Shown one piece after another: positions 1 through 11,581 of a DNA stretch of 64,000 nucleotides. Every line of letters starts with the position of its first letter. Within the stretch, counting starts at the first letter, position 1. Both the position numbers and the translations under genes were made by a program. This DNA comes from Bolinopsis microptera. Taxonomy: Eukaryota; Ctenophora; Tentaculata; Lobata; Bolinopsidae. Where the stretch lies: the NCBI RefSeq assembly GCF_026151205.1, contig NC_087076.1:10392902-10456901 (forward strand), in the 5' to 3' direction. The notes under the pieces are model-generated. The model did not search any database, was not told the DNA's origin, and saw only the letters and a program-made list of their open reading frames with translations.

Positions 1-715
1 TAATATACATTTAGCTATCACGTTCGGTAAAGCTAATACTTCTAGTTTAGAATACTTCTAGTTTATGTCCGCAGTCCGAACAGATTGAAAAGGCCATAAT
101 ATTAAACCTAGCAATTAAACCACACATGATGGTATTTATGTTAGCTGGTAGTATTTCTTATCGCTCCCTCAGCTCCCCACATGCCCTCACTCACTCCTCT
201 CCACTGCTCGTTATCCCTCAGTATTTTAATGAGCAGTGGAGAGGGCATGTGGGGATGTTTTTATTTAGTTTTTATAGAGGGACTGAGTCTTTAGGTCCAC
301 AGCAGGAAAGTATCTAGTTCTTTGCCTTCTTTAGGTTTGTCACATGAGAAAGAGGTGTTCACAAAGGAAAACAGCGTTAACGAGTAAGGAGTGCGCGGAA
401 TCAAGTGGTCAAAACATAAAACATGAGCCCTGAGTCCGTAGTTAGTCTGTGTGAGATAACAGCTGGACTAGTCCATATAATTATCAGGCTCTCTCTTTTA
501 TCTTTTACCCTCAGCAAGGTAAAATAATTGCATAGAATCCACCTAATTCAAGTGTTTAATCCACCTAAGCAACTATTTTTACTGCTGGTTCTCTCCTAGC
601 ACCGGGCACCCCATCAAATTGTCGTCTCCTGGGTTTGACTTGAAGTTCATTTGTCCGATAGGGGTTCTGTCTTCTGCCGTTAGGTGGTCCTCCTGAGTGG
701 AGAATAGTAAATTAA
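1..715. other. Intergenic; imperfect hairpin
   Basis: I see no convincing coding sequence here. Positions 173-211 and 226-256 form an imperfect inverted repeat whose outer part reads TCCCCACATGCCCTC and its complement. An 11-base bulge lies in the left arm and the loop is short. It could be a MITE fragment or a local foldback. Confidence 0.5.
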
Positions 716-1783
716 TTAAGGTAGATTGTGGTGATTGAAATCCATCAATGACTGTGGACCATTATCAAATATACTAACGTAACAAGAAATACCATCGTGT
801 ACGTACTGTTTGTTTTTAACAGTAAAATAAAAATGTGAATTATTACCTTTGCAGAAGAGTCTCAGTACCATTTGAGGAAGTTCTGTTCCAAGAAACCCCC
901 TGAAGCTTCTGACAGTCAGGCTATAAATAAAGAAGTTAGCTAGAATATTCAAGTTAATGATGCCACAAGCAACTTGGAAGTACTTCATGTGGAATGGTCC
1001 TGGTGTTACGGGATCTTTAGGCACCCAAGGCTCAGCAATACAGTACACTGCGAATGGTAACAGAGAAACACTGTAAACTATGGCTGTGAGCACGACAGTA
1101 ATGATGCCTTGCCACTTGAGACTTTCAGCCCCTTTTCCTGCCACTTTCCGTGCCTCTCTCAGCAACATGACTGTTGAGAAGACCAGTATAAAGTTAGGGG
1201 CTATTATTGTGAACACACCACTTATTGGTAGGAGAATCTTCCATATCCTTGATGAGTAACCGTGGGTGCAGACGTAGATCCTGTAGTCAAAGATAACATC
1301 ATCTTTATCCACCAGGAGATGTAGAGCCGGAACATAAAGTGAGGCTATCCAAATACCTGCACAGGCTTTATGAGCCAACCTTAAATTCCAGGTGTTTGTC
1401 TTAAACGGGTACTTGAGGAGGATCAGCTTACTTAACACCATGGTGCAGGTGAGGAGTAACGTAACAGTGTTTACAAAGTAATTCAGACAGAACCTGATGT
1501 AGATCTGAACTCTATCCATGGGGGGACTGTTAGTGATCATTGATATAACACAAGGAAGAAGATGACCGGCGGAGGTAAGCAAGTCACAAGCAGCTATGTG
1601 CTGGATAAAAGCTACTATAATCTTATGAATACGAAATGCTTTGAACTTGATGGAGGCTATAAGTATGGTAGAGTCTCCGAGGAGAGAGAATGTGATGAAT
1701 AGTGTTATCCATCCCGCGTGGAGGACCCTCTCTGATTTGTTCTTTATACCAAACATGGTGTAGTTGGAGTAGTTGTACGTCAT
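716..1783 (-). CDS. Class A (rhodopsin-like) GPCR, intronless
   Basis: A single uninterrupted reading frame of 355 residues from the ATG at 1783; the frame stays open slightly further upstream but has no other ATG. The N-terminus carries tandem glycosylation sequons (NYS, NYT). Seven hydrophobic segments follow: TM1 ends near FKAFRIHK, TM3 contains LLLTCTMVLSKLILLKYPF, TM5 includes FTIIAPNFILVFSTVMLL, TM6 has LLPFAVYC, and TM7 reads NLNILANFFIYSL. The DRY motif after TM3 is replaced by SKL and the NPxxY motif by NFFIY, as in many divergent invertebrate receptors. The protein should be a plasma-membrane receptor coupling to G proteins. The ligand cannot be told from sequence. The nearest gene is the RT element 1 kb upstream on the same strand. 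Family assignment is good, subfamily unknown. Confidence 0.85.
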   Translation of the reverse strand: MTYNYSNYTMFGIKNKSERVLHAGWITLFITFSLLGDSTILIASIKFKAFRIHKIIVAFIQHIAACDLLTSAGHLLPCVISMITNSPPMDRVQIYIRFCLNYFVNTVTLLLTCTMVLSKLILLKYPFKTNTWNLRLAHKACAGIWIASLYVPALHLLVDKDDVIFDYRIYVCTHGYSSRIWKILLPISGVFTIIAPNFILVFSTVMLLREARKVAGKGAESLKWQGIITVVLTAIVYSVSLLPFAVYCIAEPWVPKDPVTPGPFHMKYFQVACGIINLNILANFFIYSLTVRSFRGFLGTELPQMVLRLFCKGNNSHFYFTVKNKQYVHDGISCYVSIFDNGPQSLMDFNHHNLP

Positions 1784-2386
1784 CTTGCTTAGAAAGTAGG
1801 ATATCAGACATTTTACCAAGTTGGAAATTGTATCAATTAATTTATTAGCTTCAACCCAAGTGTGGGCTCAGTATGATGGACTTGTACACATGATGAAGTA
1901 TTTAAGAAAGCAAGGGAGGTCAAGTAAATGTCAAAATAATAAATCTCATACTACACTGCGTAACCAAACTAAGCTTAATTGTGTCCACCATCTAGTGTGA
2001 AGATAGTCAGATGATTAATTATGTATAAGGTTATATCGAACTGTGAACTAGCAAGGTTAACGCCTAAGTTTTGTCAAATACAGAAGTCAGTTTTCTCATT
2101 CGTTTCAATGAGCTATTTCGGTGACGAAAATGACTAATTAAGAAGAAGAATGGCCATAATTTAATATATGGTTTAATACAATCTAGGTAAACTATAGGTA
2201 AAAATATAATATTAATCATAAGCTAAAATGTACTAATCTTTGTATTCTAAATGGGGAAAAAGAAGAAACATTGTCAGTCAGTCGAGAAAATTGTCAGTCA
2301 GGCTATATGGCAGCTTTGTAGATGTTGTGACTATGCTAGTAGTGGTCCCAGGCTTGCGACTGGAATTGCGGTGTTAAATCGATTTA
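1784..2386. other. Intergenic, nothing recognised
   Basis: AT-rich sequence upstream of the GPCR. I see no ORF with protein-like composition, no repeat array and no RNA gene. It may hold the promoter of the GPCR. Confidence 0.4.
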
Positions 2387-2515
2387 ATGGTACCAACGAT
2401 CCACCTCCCACTTGTTGTTTGGTACTTAGCATTAATAGTGTTAGCTGTAGCCATTTATAGCAAGAATCTTAAAACTAAAGGGGATGACAAGGAAAAGAGG
2501 AGGGAAAAAGAATAA
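2387..2515 (+). CDS. Possible 42-residue single-pass membrane microprotein
   Basis: An ATG at 2387 opens a 42-codon frame. It has a short N-terminus (MVPTIHLP), one hydrophobic stretch of about 17 residues (LVVWYLALIVLAVAIY), and a strongly basic/acidic polar tail ending KDEK-like (GDDKEKRREKE). This is the composition of a small tail-anchored or type-I-like membrane microprotein. It is too short for ordinary ORF lists. AATAAA occurs about 65 bases after the stop at 2513-2515. I do not recognise the family. It is reminiscent of OST4/SMIM-type proteins in architecture only. It could equally be chance in AT-rich DNA. Confidence 0.3.
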   Translation: MVPTIHLPLVVWYLALIVLAVAIYSKNLKTKGDDKEKRREKE

Positions 2516-2747
2516 CGGGACAAACAATTAATTAAAGTATTTATAGGAGTATTAGATATTGTAATTACAAGCTTCAATAATAAATCACTGACTAAAACTT
2601 CTAATTAAAATGACACTTGGTACGCTCGCCCATTTTCACTGGTCAGTCTGAACTTCGGTTTAGCACGTTGTACACTTATTCACCTAAGTTTCAGAATTTG
2701 TTCAGTTTAGCAGAGTTAGTACTCGTGTTTCAATAAATCAAAAGATA

Positions 2748-4424
2748 TCAGGGGAGTTCTTTAATAATGTTACGGTCATCTAGAATACCGAACTTCCTGA
2801 AAACGTTATCATATTTCCTCAGACAACGTTTAATGCCTTTAATCAGTCTATCACGGCTATATCCTCTATCAATTAGAATTTTGAATATTTTGTGAAGATG
2901 GGAGGTAAAGATATCCAATCTAGTGCAAACATTACCATATCTAAGAACTTGACTTGAAAAAACGTTGTAGCCAACTTCGGTTGGGATGTTACTGTGAGGA
3001 AATGTAAGGGATACAACATGAAAATTAAAATCATCAGTTTTGTTATACACTGATATTTCTAGTCCTTCTGTGGAAATATTAATATTTAAATCAAGGTAGT
3101 TAATGATTTTATTATTGGAACCAGCTCGCTCCATCTCCAATGAATTAGGATAAATATCTTTAATCAATTTATGAAAGTAAAGGTAGTTAATAATAGATAA
3201 ATCGTCAACATATCGTTTATTATTGGATAATATCTTTGCTAATCCCATTTTCTTTTCCTGAAGTAAACGTTTCATATAATTAAATTCCTTTTTGCCAACA
3301 GTGAGATCAGCTATAGGGGAACTTGAATTTCCACCCATAGGAATACCCTTGGTTTGTATGAATACAATCCCACCGAAGACGACATAAGTGTTATAAATAA
3401 TAAATTTAACAGCCTCTTTTAGGTCATCTTGACTAAAGCAGGCATGAGAATCATAGGTTTTATTGGAAAAGAAACATGTATTACTGTCTCTTTTAGAAAT
3501 ACAAATATATCTATTACGGTCTGAAAATATTAAATCAACAACTTCATTAATCATATTCTCTACTTCAATCAAGTCTAATCTGGTATAAAGAGTAGTAAAA
3601 TCATATACTTGTATATTATAAACATCGCTATTTTTGATAGCTTCAAGGAATTCACTTGAGGAATCTATGCTCCAAAACATGTTTATACCGCTGTTGTTGT
3701 AGATTGCCTCGCAGTATTTCTTGAAGTATTTCCTCAAAAGTTTCAGACAACAGTTAACTTGGACGTTAAGTTGTTTCGTAACGCAAAAACGGGCACCTGC
3801 AATGAACCTCGCCTTGTAAGGGTTCTTATGAAGCTTAGGGTTCCAGAAGATGCGTGCTAGTCGCAAGTTTTTATCTTCAACTTGTACATTAAATCTCTCC
3901 TTTAGACTCTCAGATATTTTATTGACATAATGAGTCTCGTCTTCGCTACAGGGTTTATATGTATCATTACCTATACATTCTAGAGTATTAGGATCAAAAC
4001 CCATTTCATTGACAAGAGTTTTTACATAAAACTTTTTACAAATAAATGAAAAATTACCAGAAGCTTTGTCGATACTACAAATAATGTATTTACTTTTCAG
4101 CAATTTAAGACTTCTTTTAACATCATCTTTTTCCAGTGTGTTTTCTTTTATTTCAAATGTTTCAGGAAAGTTTTTCTTGTAATATTCAATACGATTGGAA
4201 ACTATTGATAACACTTTTTCCTTCCAATCGCTGAACTTTACTTCTTTTTGACAGTACTTTCTACTTTTTGATTTTATAAATTTATCGACAGCTTCGGTAA
4301 CTGACATATATATCTCATCTGGAGATTTAAATGTGGGAATCCTGTATTTACAACCGTAGGAAAGTACTTCCCTAAGTTCAACATTATCAACAATATCTAA
4401 ATTACCAGTAACTACGTATTCCGT
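2748..4424 (-). mobile_element. Penelope-like reverse transcriptase ORF, partial element
   Basis: An open frame of about 558 codons with ATG at 4307. The frame continues upstream to a stop near 4424 with sequence that still looks like the family (VLSYGCKYRIPTF), so the element is probably 5'-truncated. RT landmarks in order are the DKASGNFSF region, NPKLHKNPYKARFIAG (residues about 170-185), QVYDFTTLYTRLDL (metal-binding Asp), GIPMGGNSSSPIADL, and RYVDD (about 365) with the catalytic Asp pair. They are followed by LDLNI and the conserved NIPTEVGYNVFSSQVLR block. This resembles Penelope-like elements of the Naiad/Chlamys kind, whose GIY-YIG endonuclease is N-terminal. I find no endonuclease here. 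The RT frame itself has no stops, suggesting a recent insertion. Subfamily placement is from memory of motif style and is uncertain. Confidence 0.75.
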
Positions 4425-4426
4425 TC

Positions 4427-5080
4427 AGGGAGACCTAATTCTAACAGCACCTGTGATTTACTCTCTAACTTAACAGCTATTTCTCTCTTACCCTACTCAA
4501 TCCTCAATTTATTCAGACCCAAGTACTAATGACCATTACACTCTCATATATTAATAGATGGAATATTACGCTTAATTCCGCCTGAAATTATTCGGCCCTG
4601 TGCTAACTGATTAAGGAAATATACACTAAATAGTTCATATTTATCTGTACAACAGCCTTTCAGGCACACTACGATCCAGCTATTTTAGGAACATTTCGTG
4701 CGATCATGGTAAATGACCGGATTTTTAATAATATCCCGCCCGAAGCTACAACTGACCCTGCTACTCACGAATAAATTTCAATTCTGCGTACGTGATGTCC
4801 CCGTTAGACAGTGTTTATTATGATATACTATATTGTAATGTCCAAACTTCAATCACGTTATGAATTTCACCTTCCGTAAAGTTTAAAACTTTGTTTCTGA
4901 TCCACGTTATTTTAATATCATAGGACATTCGATATTTTATTTATTTCCATAATATGCTCCTAAAGAAAGTACAGGGTATGAGATACATCACGATAACCCA
5001 CCACTAGATGAGTAAATTGGAATCACGGCGAACTAAACATTACAATGAAACATAAAAATAAATAACCGCATTATTCACAG
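4427..5080. other. Spacer between RT element and coiled-coil gene
   Basis: No clear feature. The missing 5' exons of the coiled-coil gene that follows may lie here or further upstream, but I could not identify one with a good splice site and frame. Confidence 0.35.
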
Positions 5081-8026
5081 GACGCTGATAACCAGGAAAT
5101 ATTTGAGAAGTACCGAGAGTTGAACATGGAATGCGATAGAATAGCTCGAGAAGCTAAGATTAGTGCCGAGAACTGCCACAGCCTGCAGAAGGATCTCGCT
5201 GCAACCGCTGACGTAGGAATAATTTACTTATTTATTTATACTAGTGGGATACATATTCCTGAATCCTGGCAATCATTAAGTTTCTTGACATATGCTTTTT
5301 ACTTGTAGGGAATTATCATTATACATAATATTATAGTAACAGCTCGGGGATTAAGAAATTCATTATATTTCATCCATACATTTTAAATCTGAATGTTTTC
5401 TCCTTGTTGCTAATAAACCCCTTGCTTTGTCAGGTAAAGAACGCTCTAGAAGCCCGGCTAAAAGAACAAACCCTGGAGATACAGAAAGTTCTGGCTCACA
5501 ACGAGAATTTGGAGAATCACATTGGTGATATGGAGTCACAGGTATCTGTTCTGTATTCCGCTCTCAGCCATTTGAAGTAAATTAAGAAGTCTGTTGACAA
5601 GACAGTAAGATAGGTAACATCAATTGTATTCTCAGAGTTTAATCTCTCTTATTTGGTATTCAGGTAAATGAATACGGGAGTCTGGTAAAACAGCACGAGG
5701 AGGAAAGGAAACACATTTTACTTGATTTAGAGACTGTAAGAGAGATCAACAACAAGATAGAGGGACAGCGTGAGGCTCATGCTAGACAAGCAGCTAACAG
5801 GTCCGTTACTAAACTATTTATCATGCTTAATTGGGGGTATAAAGGCAGAAAGTATCCTACTTTTGTCACAGTCTCAGCCTACAAAGCTACAATTACAGTT
5901 TCATAATTTAGATCACGTGATAATCTTATCGCAGGAGTGTAGAAGTAGAACAACTGCAGCGTGTAATAGAGAACCTGACGTCTGACTGCGAGAGTTTAAA
6001 ACGTCAGGTTGCTGCCGAGAAGGATTGTGCTAGAAACTTGGAGTTCATCATCAAAACTGGCCGACAGCAGGTAATGTTGAAATCGTTTAATCGACCCGGG
6101 AATTGGACATTCTCTTTTCTTTTGTCTGACACTGTATATTATAAATGTTAACATGTTTGATAGTCTGAAAACCCCCGCAGTGGTGGAGGCTGGTAATGTA
6201 CCCAATCTTAATTTGATTACAAGCATTACTCATCACATATATCTTCAGGAGTATGATAACCAGTCAAAAGTCGGAGACAAGCTGATGAGGGTAAATCAGT
6301 TAGAGGCAAAGGTTCAAATAAAGGAGACTGAGCTTCACGAGGTGCGTGAGAAGTACAGAGTTGTCTGCGATGATTACGAGAGACTTAAAGAACAAAACAA
6401 GAATCTTCTGAGGAGAATAACAAACGAGCAATTTGAGAGGTTTGGATTAAAAGCTTTATACTTTAGAGCGGAAATATGGGGCGGTCACTTAGAGGTTGAT
6501 GTAACGCGCGACTTTGTGTTTGTGTGCTTGGTAGCAAAACACTGTGAGTTCTGCGTTTTTTCGCGCAATAATTAAACAAACGCGCCGAATTCTCAACGGA
6601 TTTCGAATCGATCTTGCCGCCTTAGTATAGTCAGTATTTCACCACCGATAAACATCAACGTTAGATAATAGATTTCGACTTCCTAATTACTTTGAGATTT
6701 ACGAGAAAGAGGAATCTGGTTTCAAAGTTAGACAAGTTTTAAAATTTCTCCCTCCGTAGTGGGGTCTGCAGGGCCCTTTGTTCCGCCACTGGGTACAACT
6801 CCGATTTGGTAAAGTAACACCTTCTTATTTCAGGGAGAAAGCAAAGAACGAATCGAACATTCTGCAGCATCAGCTCAAATCTCTGACTCCCAAACCACCG
6901 TCACCATCTCGACATGAGGCCCTGTTTGAGCCCAAATCAGGACCATCTGAACCCAGCAGGCCTCAGCCCGACATCCAGTCTGACTACAAGTACCGTTCAG
7001 AACCTGTGTTTTACGAGCACACTCTGTCACCCAGTGTTGTCAGGTCAAGGTCTCGTTCTGCCAGGGCCAAGAGATATATTTCATCGAATGACGAAACTGA
7101 TGATTCGATCATGAAGGAAATAAGTAAGTTTACACCATATTCCTGTAAGCTTCAAATAAGAAAATTAAATAATGTTCCTTCCTAATCAGTTACATTAACA
7201 AGTATAATAGTTTCCATATTTTGTTTATAACTAATCCGCACCTCCTGCCCAGATAGGACGATGAAAAACAAAACACCGAGCACAGTAGCGCCCTCTAACA
7301 TCAGTATCCAGGCCTCCAATATTAGCTCCATCATGACGTCCCTCACTGAAACCACCATGGACCAGTCCACCATTGATAGGAGCGAGTTGGAACGTCCTAC
7401 TGACTCTAGCTTGGATAGTATCGCCATCAAGACAAAAAGTAAGTTTTTGGGACCTTGAGTTGTTTATTTTACGTTCCATAATAAGATATATCGGTAACAG
7501 TGATTTAAGGTAGATATCCCTATCTTTTTTACATGTCCATCAACATTTATGCTAACCCAATTGTCTATTTGAATTTGATTTAGATATAATATTCATATTA
7601 AAGTCTTATTCAAGTACTTACTTTGTTACTTATTTGTAGCGTCGATGACAGAAGAAAGGAAGTCCTTTACCGCCCCTACCACTACTACCACTGAACCCTC
7701 TGATGTCTCTAGACAAAGCTCAATAGTTGTTGAGGATGATGCCGGTCATAGCGAAACGGTGAGTAAATGGAACAGTGTAATGTTCAGCGGTCTAATTGAA
7801 CCATCTTTGATTGAACTATATTTTAAACGTTAATTAATTTCATAGTATCAGTTGATTAGTGGCAGTTTAATTGGTGCCCGCTCATATACCCAATAAGTTT
7901 TAAATAAAGACATTGCAAAATGACATTATATTTAACAATTTACAGACGTTTGACGGCGATGAAGATGACAGCGTTTATCAAGCTATCAGATCCTCGCAAA
8001 GATCAAGCCGTCAATCTCAGAGATAG
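5081..8026 (+). CDS. Coiled-coil protein with Ser/Thr-rich tail (3' nine exons)
   Basis: I assembled exons at 5081-5212, 5434-5541, 5664-5800, 5935-6070, 6249-6439, 6834-7123, 7253-7438, 7640-7758 and 7946-8026. All have AG acceptors and GT donors, and phases agree at every junction. The stop is TAG at 8024-8026. The first five exons encode continuous heptad-like coiled coil rich in Glu, Lys, Gln and Leu (for example QLQRVIENLTSDCESLKRQV). Exon 6 onward is low-complexity: PKPPSPSR, RSRSRSARAKR and many Ser/Thr, ending SSQRSSRQSQR. The first listed exon starts in phase 0 with no Met, so upstream exons are missing. The architecture suits a centrosomal or ciliary scaffold (CEP135/TSGA10-like is a guess). 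No enzymatic domain is visible. Confidence 0.7.
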
Positions 8027-9175
8027 TATCTCTTAATGATATCTTCCTAATCTACTTCAACAATCTCTTCACTACAAATCTTAAGGATACCAACTTGTTT
8101 TACTTTAATAGTGCTTTCTTAGTTTCAGATTATCATACAGTATGTACTTACACTCGCTGTTAAGACGTGAATTTAAGTACAGTGAGTATGATACAATAAT
8201 ATAAAGCATGATATTTTTATTTATCAGAGTCAGAAGTAATCACATTAGAGCTTTAATGATTGTATTACAGCGGGCTGTAATTTATTATTATTAAGGGTTT
8301 CGTTACGATATCAATATGACATGTTATGGTAATAATGACTTTCATTACGATTGCCTTATTATATTTCCACATCTTTTCATTACTGAATGTTTTAACGCCA
8401 AATGTGACAAAACAAATGTTTTTCAAGTGTATTTATAATGTAAAATATAATAAATTATTCAATTTATATCATGATCAAATTTACACTCTTTTATATGCGA
8501 GATTATTAACATAATTTTCTGGGTTTACTCAGAAACCGGCGCATTATTGTGAATCACAGGTGGTAATTAACCACCTTTTTACTTTCTTTCCCCGCCAAAT
8601 CACCCTTTTCAAGGCCGTGTTTTCTGACACAACAAACATTTTAAACTTGAAATTTCCAGTTCTTGAAGCCTTTTGAATTTGTGAGGAGTTTGTCATGTCT
8701 TATTATGGTCTTGTATCACGTCGTGACCCCCATTGTCGTTTCACTAATCGTGGCGAAAGCCAACGTGTGACTAAGTGACAATTATGGTCTATATAATTCT
8801 CTGTGTTGGGTCAGAGGTCCAATCATGCAGCTAACTGGATTAAGGCAGTAAGGAAGTACATTTTCGTGAAAAGCAAGGGTGAGATGTGCCGAGAGCGGGA
8901 ATTGAATTATGGTCTATGTAATAGATTCCAAATTGTCAGCATTTCCAATCTGTTTGTCTTATTCTGCTGTAACCTACAAACTATTCACACAATGTATTTT
9001 AACACTACAAAATCGTTATCTTCTAAGTGATAATTACTCGCTAAGAGTGTTCAATACTTTGCGTCAGGCCATTATTTTGCGCAGTACTTCCCCTTTATTT
9101 GATAGCTCAATATACTATATACTACACACATTTCTATTGTAATACCCTATCTCACTACATTTCCCCCTGGGTACA

Positions 9176-9312
9176 CGTACTTAAGTTCGACACGCACTCT
9201 AGTTCGACACGTACTGTAGTTCGACAAAATCTAAAGGTCGACTTTGTCGAACTAGAGTGCGCTACCTGGACTCTAGTTCGACACGTACTAAAGTTCGACA
9301 AAAGAACTTCGA
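9176..9312. repeat. Cluster of AGTTCGACA motifs, direct and inverted
   Basis: The nonamer AGTTCGACA occurs five times on the plus strand (9184, 9201, 9218, 9275 and 9292) at near-regular spacing. It occurs once inverted (TGTCGAACT, about 9245-9253), so the centre can fold: AGTTCGACAAAATCT faces ACTTTGTCGAACT. Several copies are extended to TAGTTCGACACGTACT. It looks like a degenerate minisatellite or a piece of a foldback element. Confidence 0.6.
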
Positions 9313-9750
9313 CTGGATGAGAAAGATATTCATAAAGATAGAATTTGCAATTCAGGATATCTTTCAATTTAGTTTTTTATCGAACAACTTTGAGTCGCAT
9401 ATGAAATTTGATAACGTTCCGTGAGCCAGAAGTAACGATAATATTAGACTTAAAGGACATGATGGTCTAACTAAAAAGTCACATTCACATTGTCATTATG
9501 TAATCTTATTGGGAGCTGATTGAGACAATGGATAACATGATAACTACTTTACAATCTGATGCATAACCAACCTCGTATTCTATTGTTAGTTAGCAAAATT
9601 GTAGACTAAGCGGTGCCCCGTTTTATAGATCTAGAGTACGCTTGTAAACTTAAAGTAGGAGAATTACAATTAATATTATTGATTATACTGAATGGTTCTG
9701 AAATTTCGTGAATATTCCCCCTGATGAGGCCCAATCATCATATTATGCAA

Positions 9751-9847
9751 TGTGAACTGTCACATGTGAAGTGTCAACTGTCACATGTGAAGTGTCAACT
9801 GTCACATGTGAAGTGTCAACTGTCACATGTGAAGTGTGAATTGTCAC
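9751..9847. repeat. 21-bp minisatellite containing CACATGTG
   Basis: Four to five near-perfect copies of a 21-base unit (AACTGTCACATGTGAAGTGTC). Each copy contains the palindrome CACATGTG, an E-box core, inside a longer imperfect inverted repeat. The first and last copies are slightly diverged. Confidence 0.85.
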
Positions 9848-10572
9848 CACGGAAGAATCACCTCTGAACAATATTAAACAGTGCCTTGTGGAATGAGAGC
9901 ATGCTTTGACTTCCTTTTGCTTCGTTTTGTATACTGTTTTAGGGGCATATTAAATATTTAAACTACTAATGGTCCCCTTAATATTAATATTAATATTGTG
10001 TTAAGTAAGCGTTATAAGTTATAAAAAGACATGCCAACAGATATTAACACCTCGTACGGTTCGATTTATTAAGAAACAGTATTCAGGTAAATGTAATCGT
10101 GTACCCATCTTGTGCTTTCTTGAAAAGTTCCGTATAGTTCTTGATTCAATACGATAGAATTTGAGATAACTCATGCATATAATACAGAATCTGATCCTCA
10201 GCATACTATAAATATACATTATTCTTCATTATAGAGTGCAAGGTGTCTCCATGAAGATATATGAAATAACGTAATATTATTATTTATCATCTTATTGTCA
10301 CGCCATGTAATACATGTAGTTGTACACACTAAAAGTACACCATATACATCAGTACTCAGAGTTGGTATTTAATTTAACCCGTCTACTCATCAGACAGTGT
10401 TAATCAAGGAAGTGAACACATCACAGCTGTTACTGCAATGTTAGTGAGAATACAGCCCGACCGTTCTTCTTTAAACAATCAGTTTTAACTCAGTTTTACT
10501 CAGTTCTGTCATGCAGTACATTGTACGTGCCTCCTATAACTCGTAATAAGAACAAGTCCACCACCACACTCA

Positions 10573-11581
10573 TTACAAAGGTGGTAATCTGAGATGTCGC
10601 TGAAAGAGGGGGTTCTGTTTGGTGTGAACGAGGGTGATCATCTTGGTTTTGAGGCTGCTGTGCTGCTGGATGGGCGGCAGTTTGGTCGTCTCTACGCTCT
10701 TATCTTCCTTTAGCACGCCCAGCCCGGGTTTTACTGACCGGCCATGTAAATCTTGTTCTTGTAGCTCCTGTTGGGGGTCTTGTTATTGGATATTTTGGAT
10801 GATAACGGATTCAGTGACTTATTTTGATCGATGCCATTTCAGTATATAGTGAACATTACATTGGCTCTTCCACACTACCTCGATTGATATAAGAGGGGCA
10901 CTTGGTTCATTACTACTTATTTAATGTAGATGGTTATCAAATGATATATTCGGGGGGAAAAACTGCACATTATCAAATTCAAACGTTTTGAGATTTATGG
11001 TACAGTACCTTAATGGGTTTCTTACCTCTAATCTGTGATGATATCTGGCAGTCCGCAACACAAGCTGTGTCATAGTTCTCTCACGGCCTCTTCTCTGCTC
11101 TTCCTTCAGTGTGTCCAACACCTGGGTAACAGTATTTAGACCACTTACTAGGCGGGGTCATTAGTCATTCCAGTCATTCTAGGCATTATAATTAAAACCA
11201 ATTACTGGCGGCGTCTGGTGTCTTGGAACCAGATAATTGTACTGCATTATATTGGTGACCTCTGGATACCAAACGCACTAGGTTAAAAGATAATTGTTTA
11301 AGTTCAAATAAAGTCCGGCCTGGAAGTCCGGGATTTAAGACCCTGCAAACAATAATTTGCACTTTAAGTTTACGATCGTATGATGATGTAATTGGTATGA
11401 AGACGTCCACACGAACCTCATATAGATCAATAAACCTTGATTAGCTGGTACACAACGGCATCAAATAACAAAACTGTGATTAAAAGCTGACCTGCAGTTT
11501 CTGATCGAGAACATTCTCCAATCTTCTGTTCAGTTGTTTGGTGTTTAGGTCCAGGATTTGAGATTCTTTGGACAGCCGCAT
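10573..11581 (-). CDS. Small coiled-coil protein, three exons (novel model)
   Basis: No single ORF shows this gene. The exons are complement(11492-11581), starting ATG with an in-frame stop just upstream, complement(11026-11121), and complement(10573-10767), ending TAA. All junctions are phase 0 with canonical donors (GTCAGC, GTAAGA) and acceptors (TTACCCAG, CCCCCAACAG). The product is 126 residues. The first two exons form an amphipathic helix rich in Leu, Gln, Arg and Glu (QLNRRLENVLDQKLQVLDTL), then RTARYHHRLEELQEQ. The C-terminus is basic and non-helical, ending RHLRLPPL. I do not recognise the family. It could be the 3' part of a longer gene, but the upstream stop supports this start. 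Confidence 0.55.

Larger units (their letters stand above)
8027..10572. other. Intergenic with small repeat clusters
   Basis: No gene recognised over 2.5 kb. It contains the AGTTCGACA cluster (9176-9312) and the CACATGTG minisatellite (9751-9847), annotated separately. The rest is AT-rich and unstructured to my eye. Confidence 0.4.

Noticed and set aside
9751-9847. CRISPR-like array
   Set aside because: Units are contiguous with no unique spacers, and the genome is eukaryotic; it is a minisatellite.
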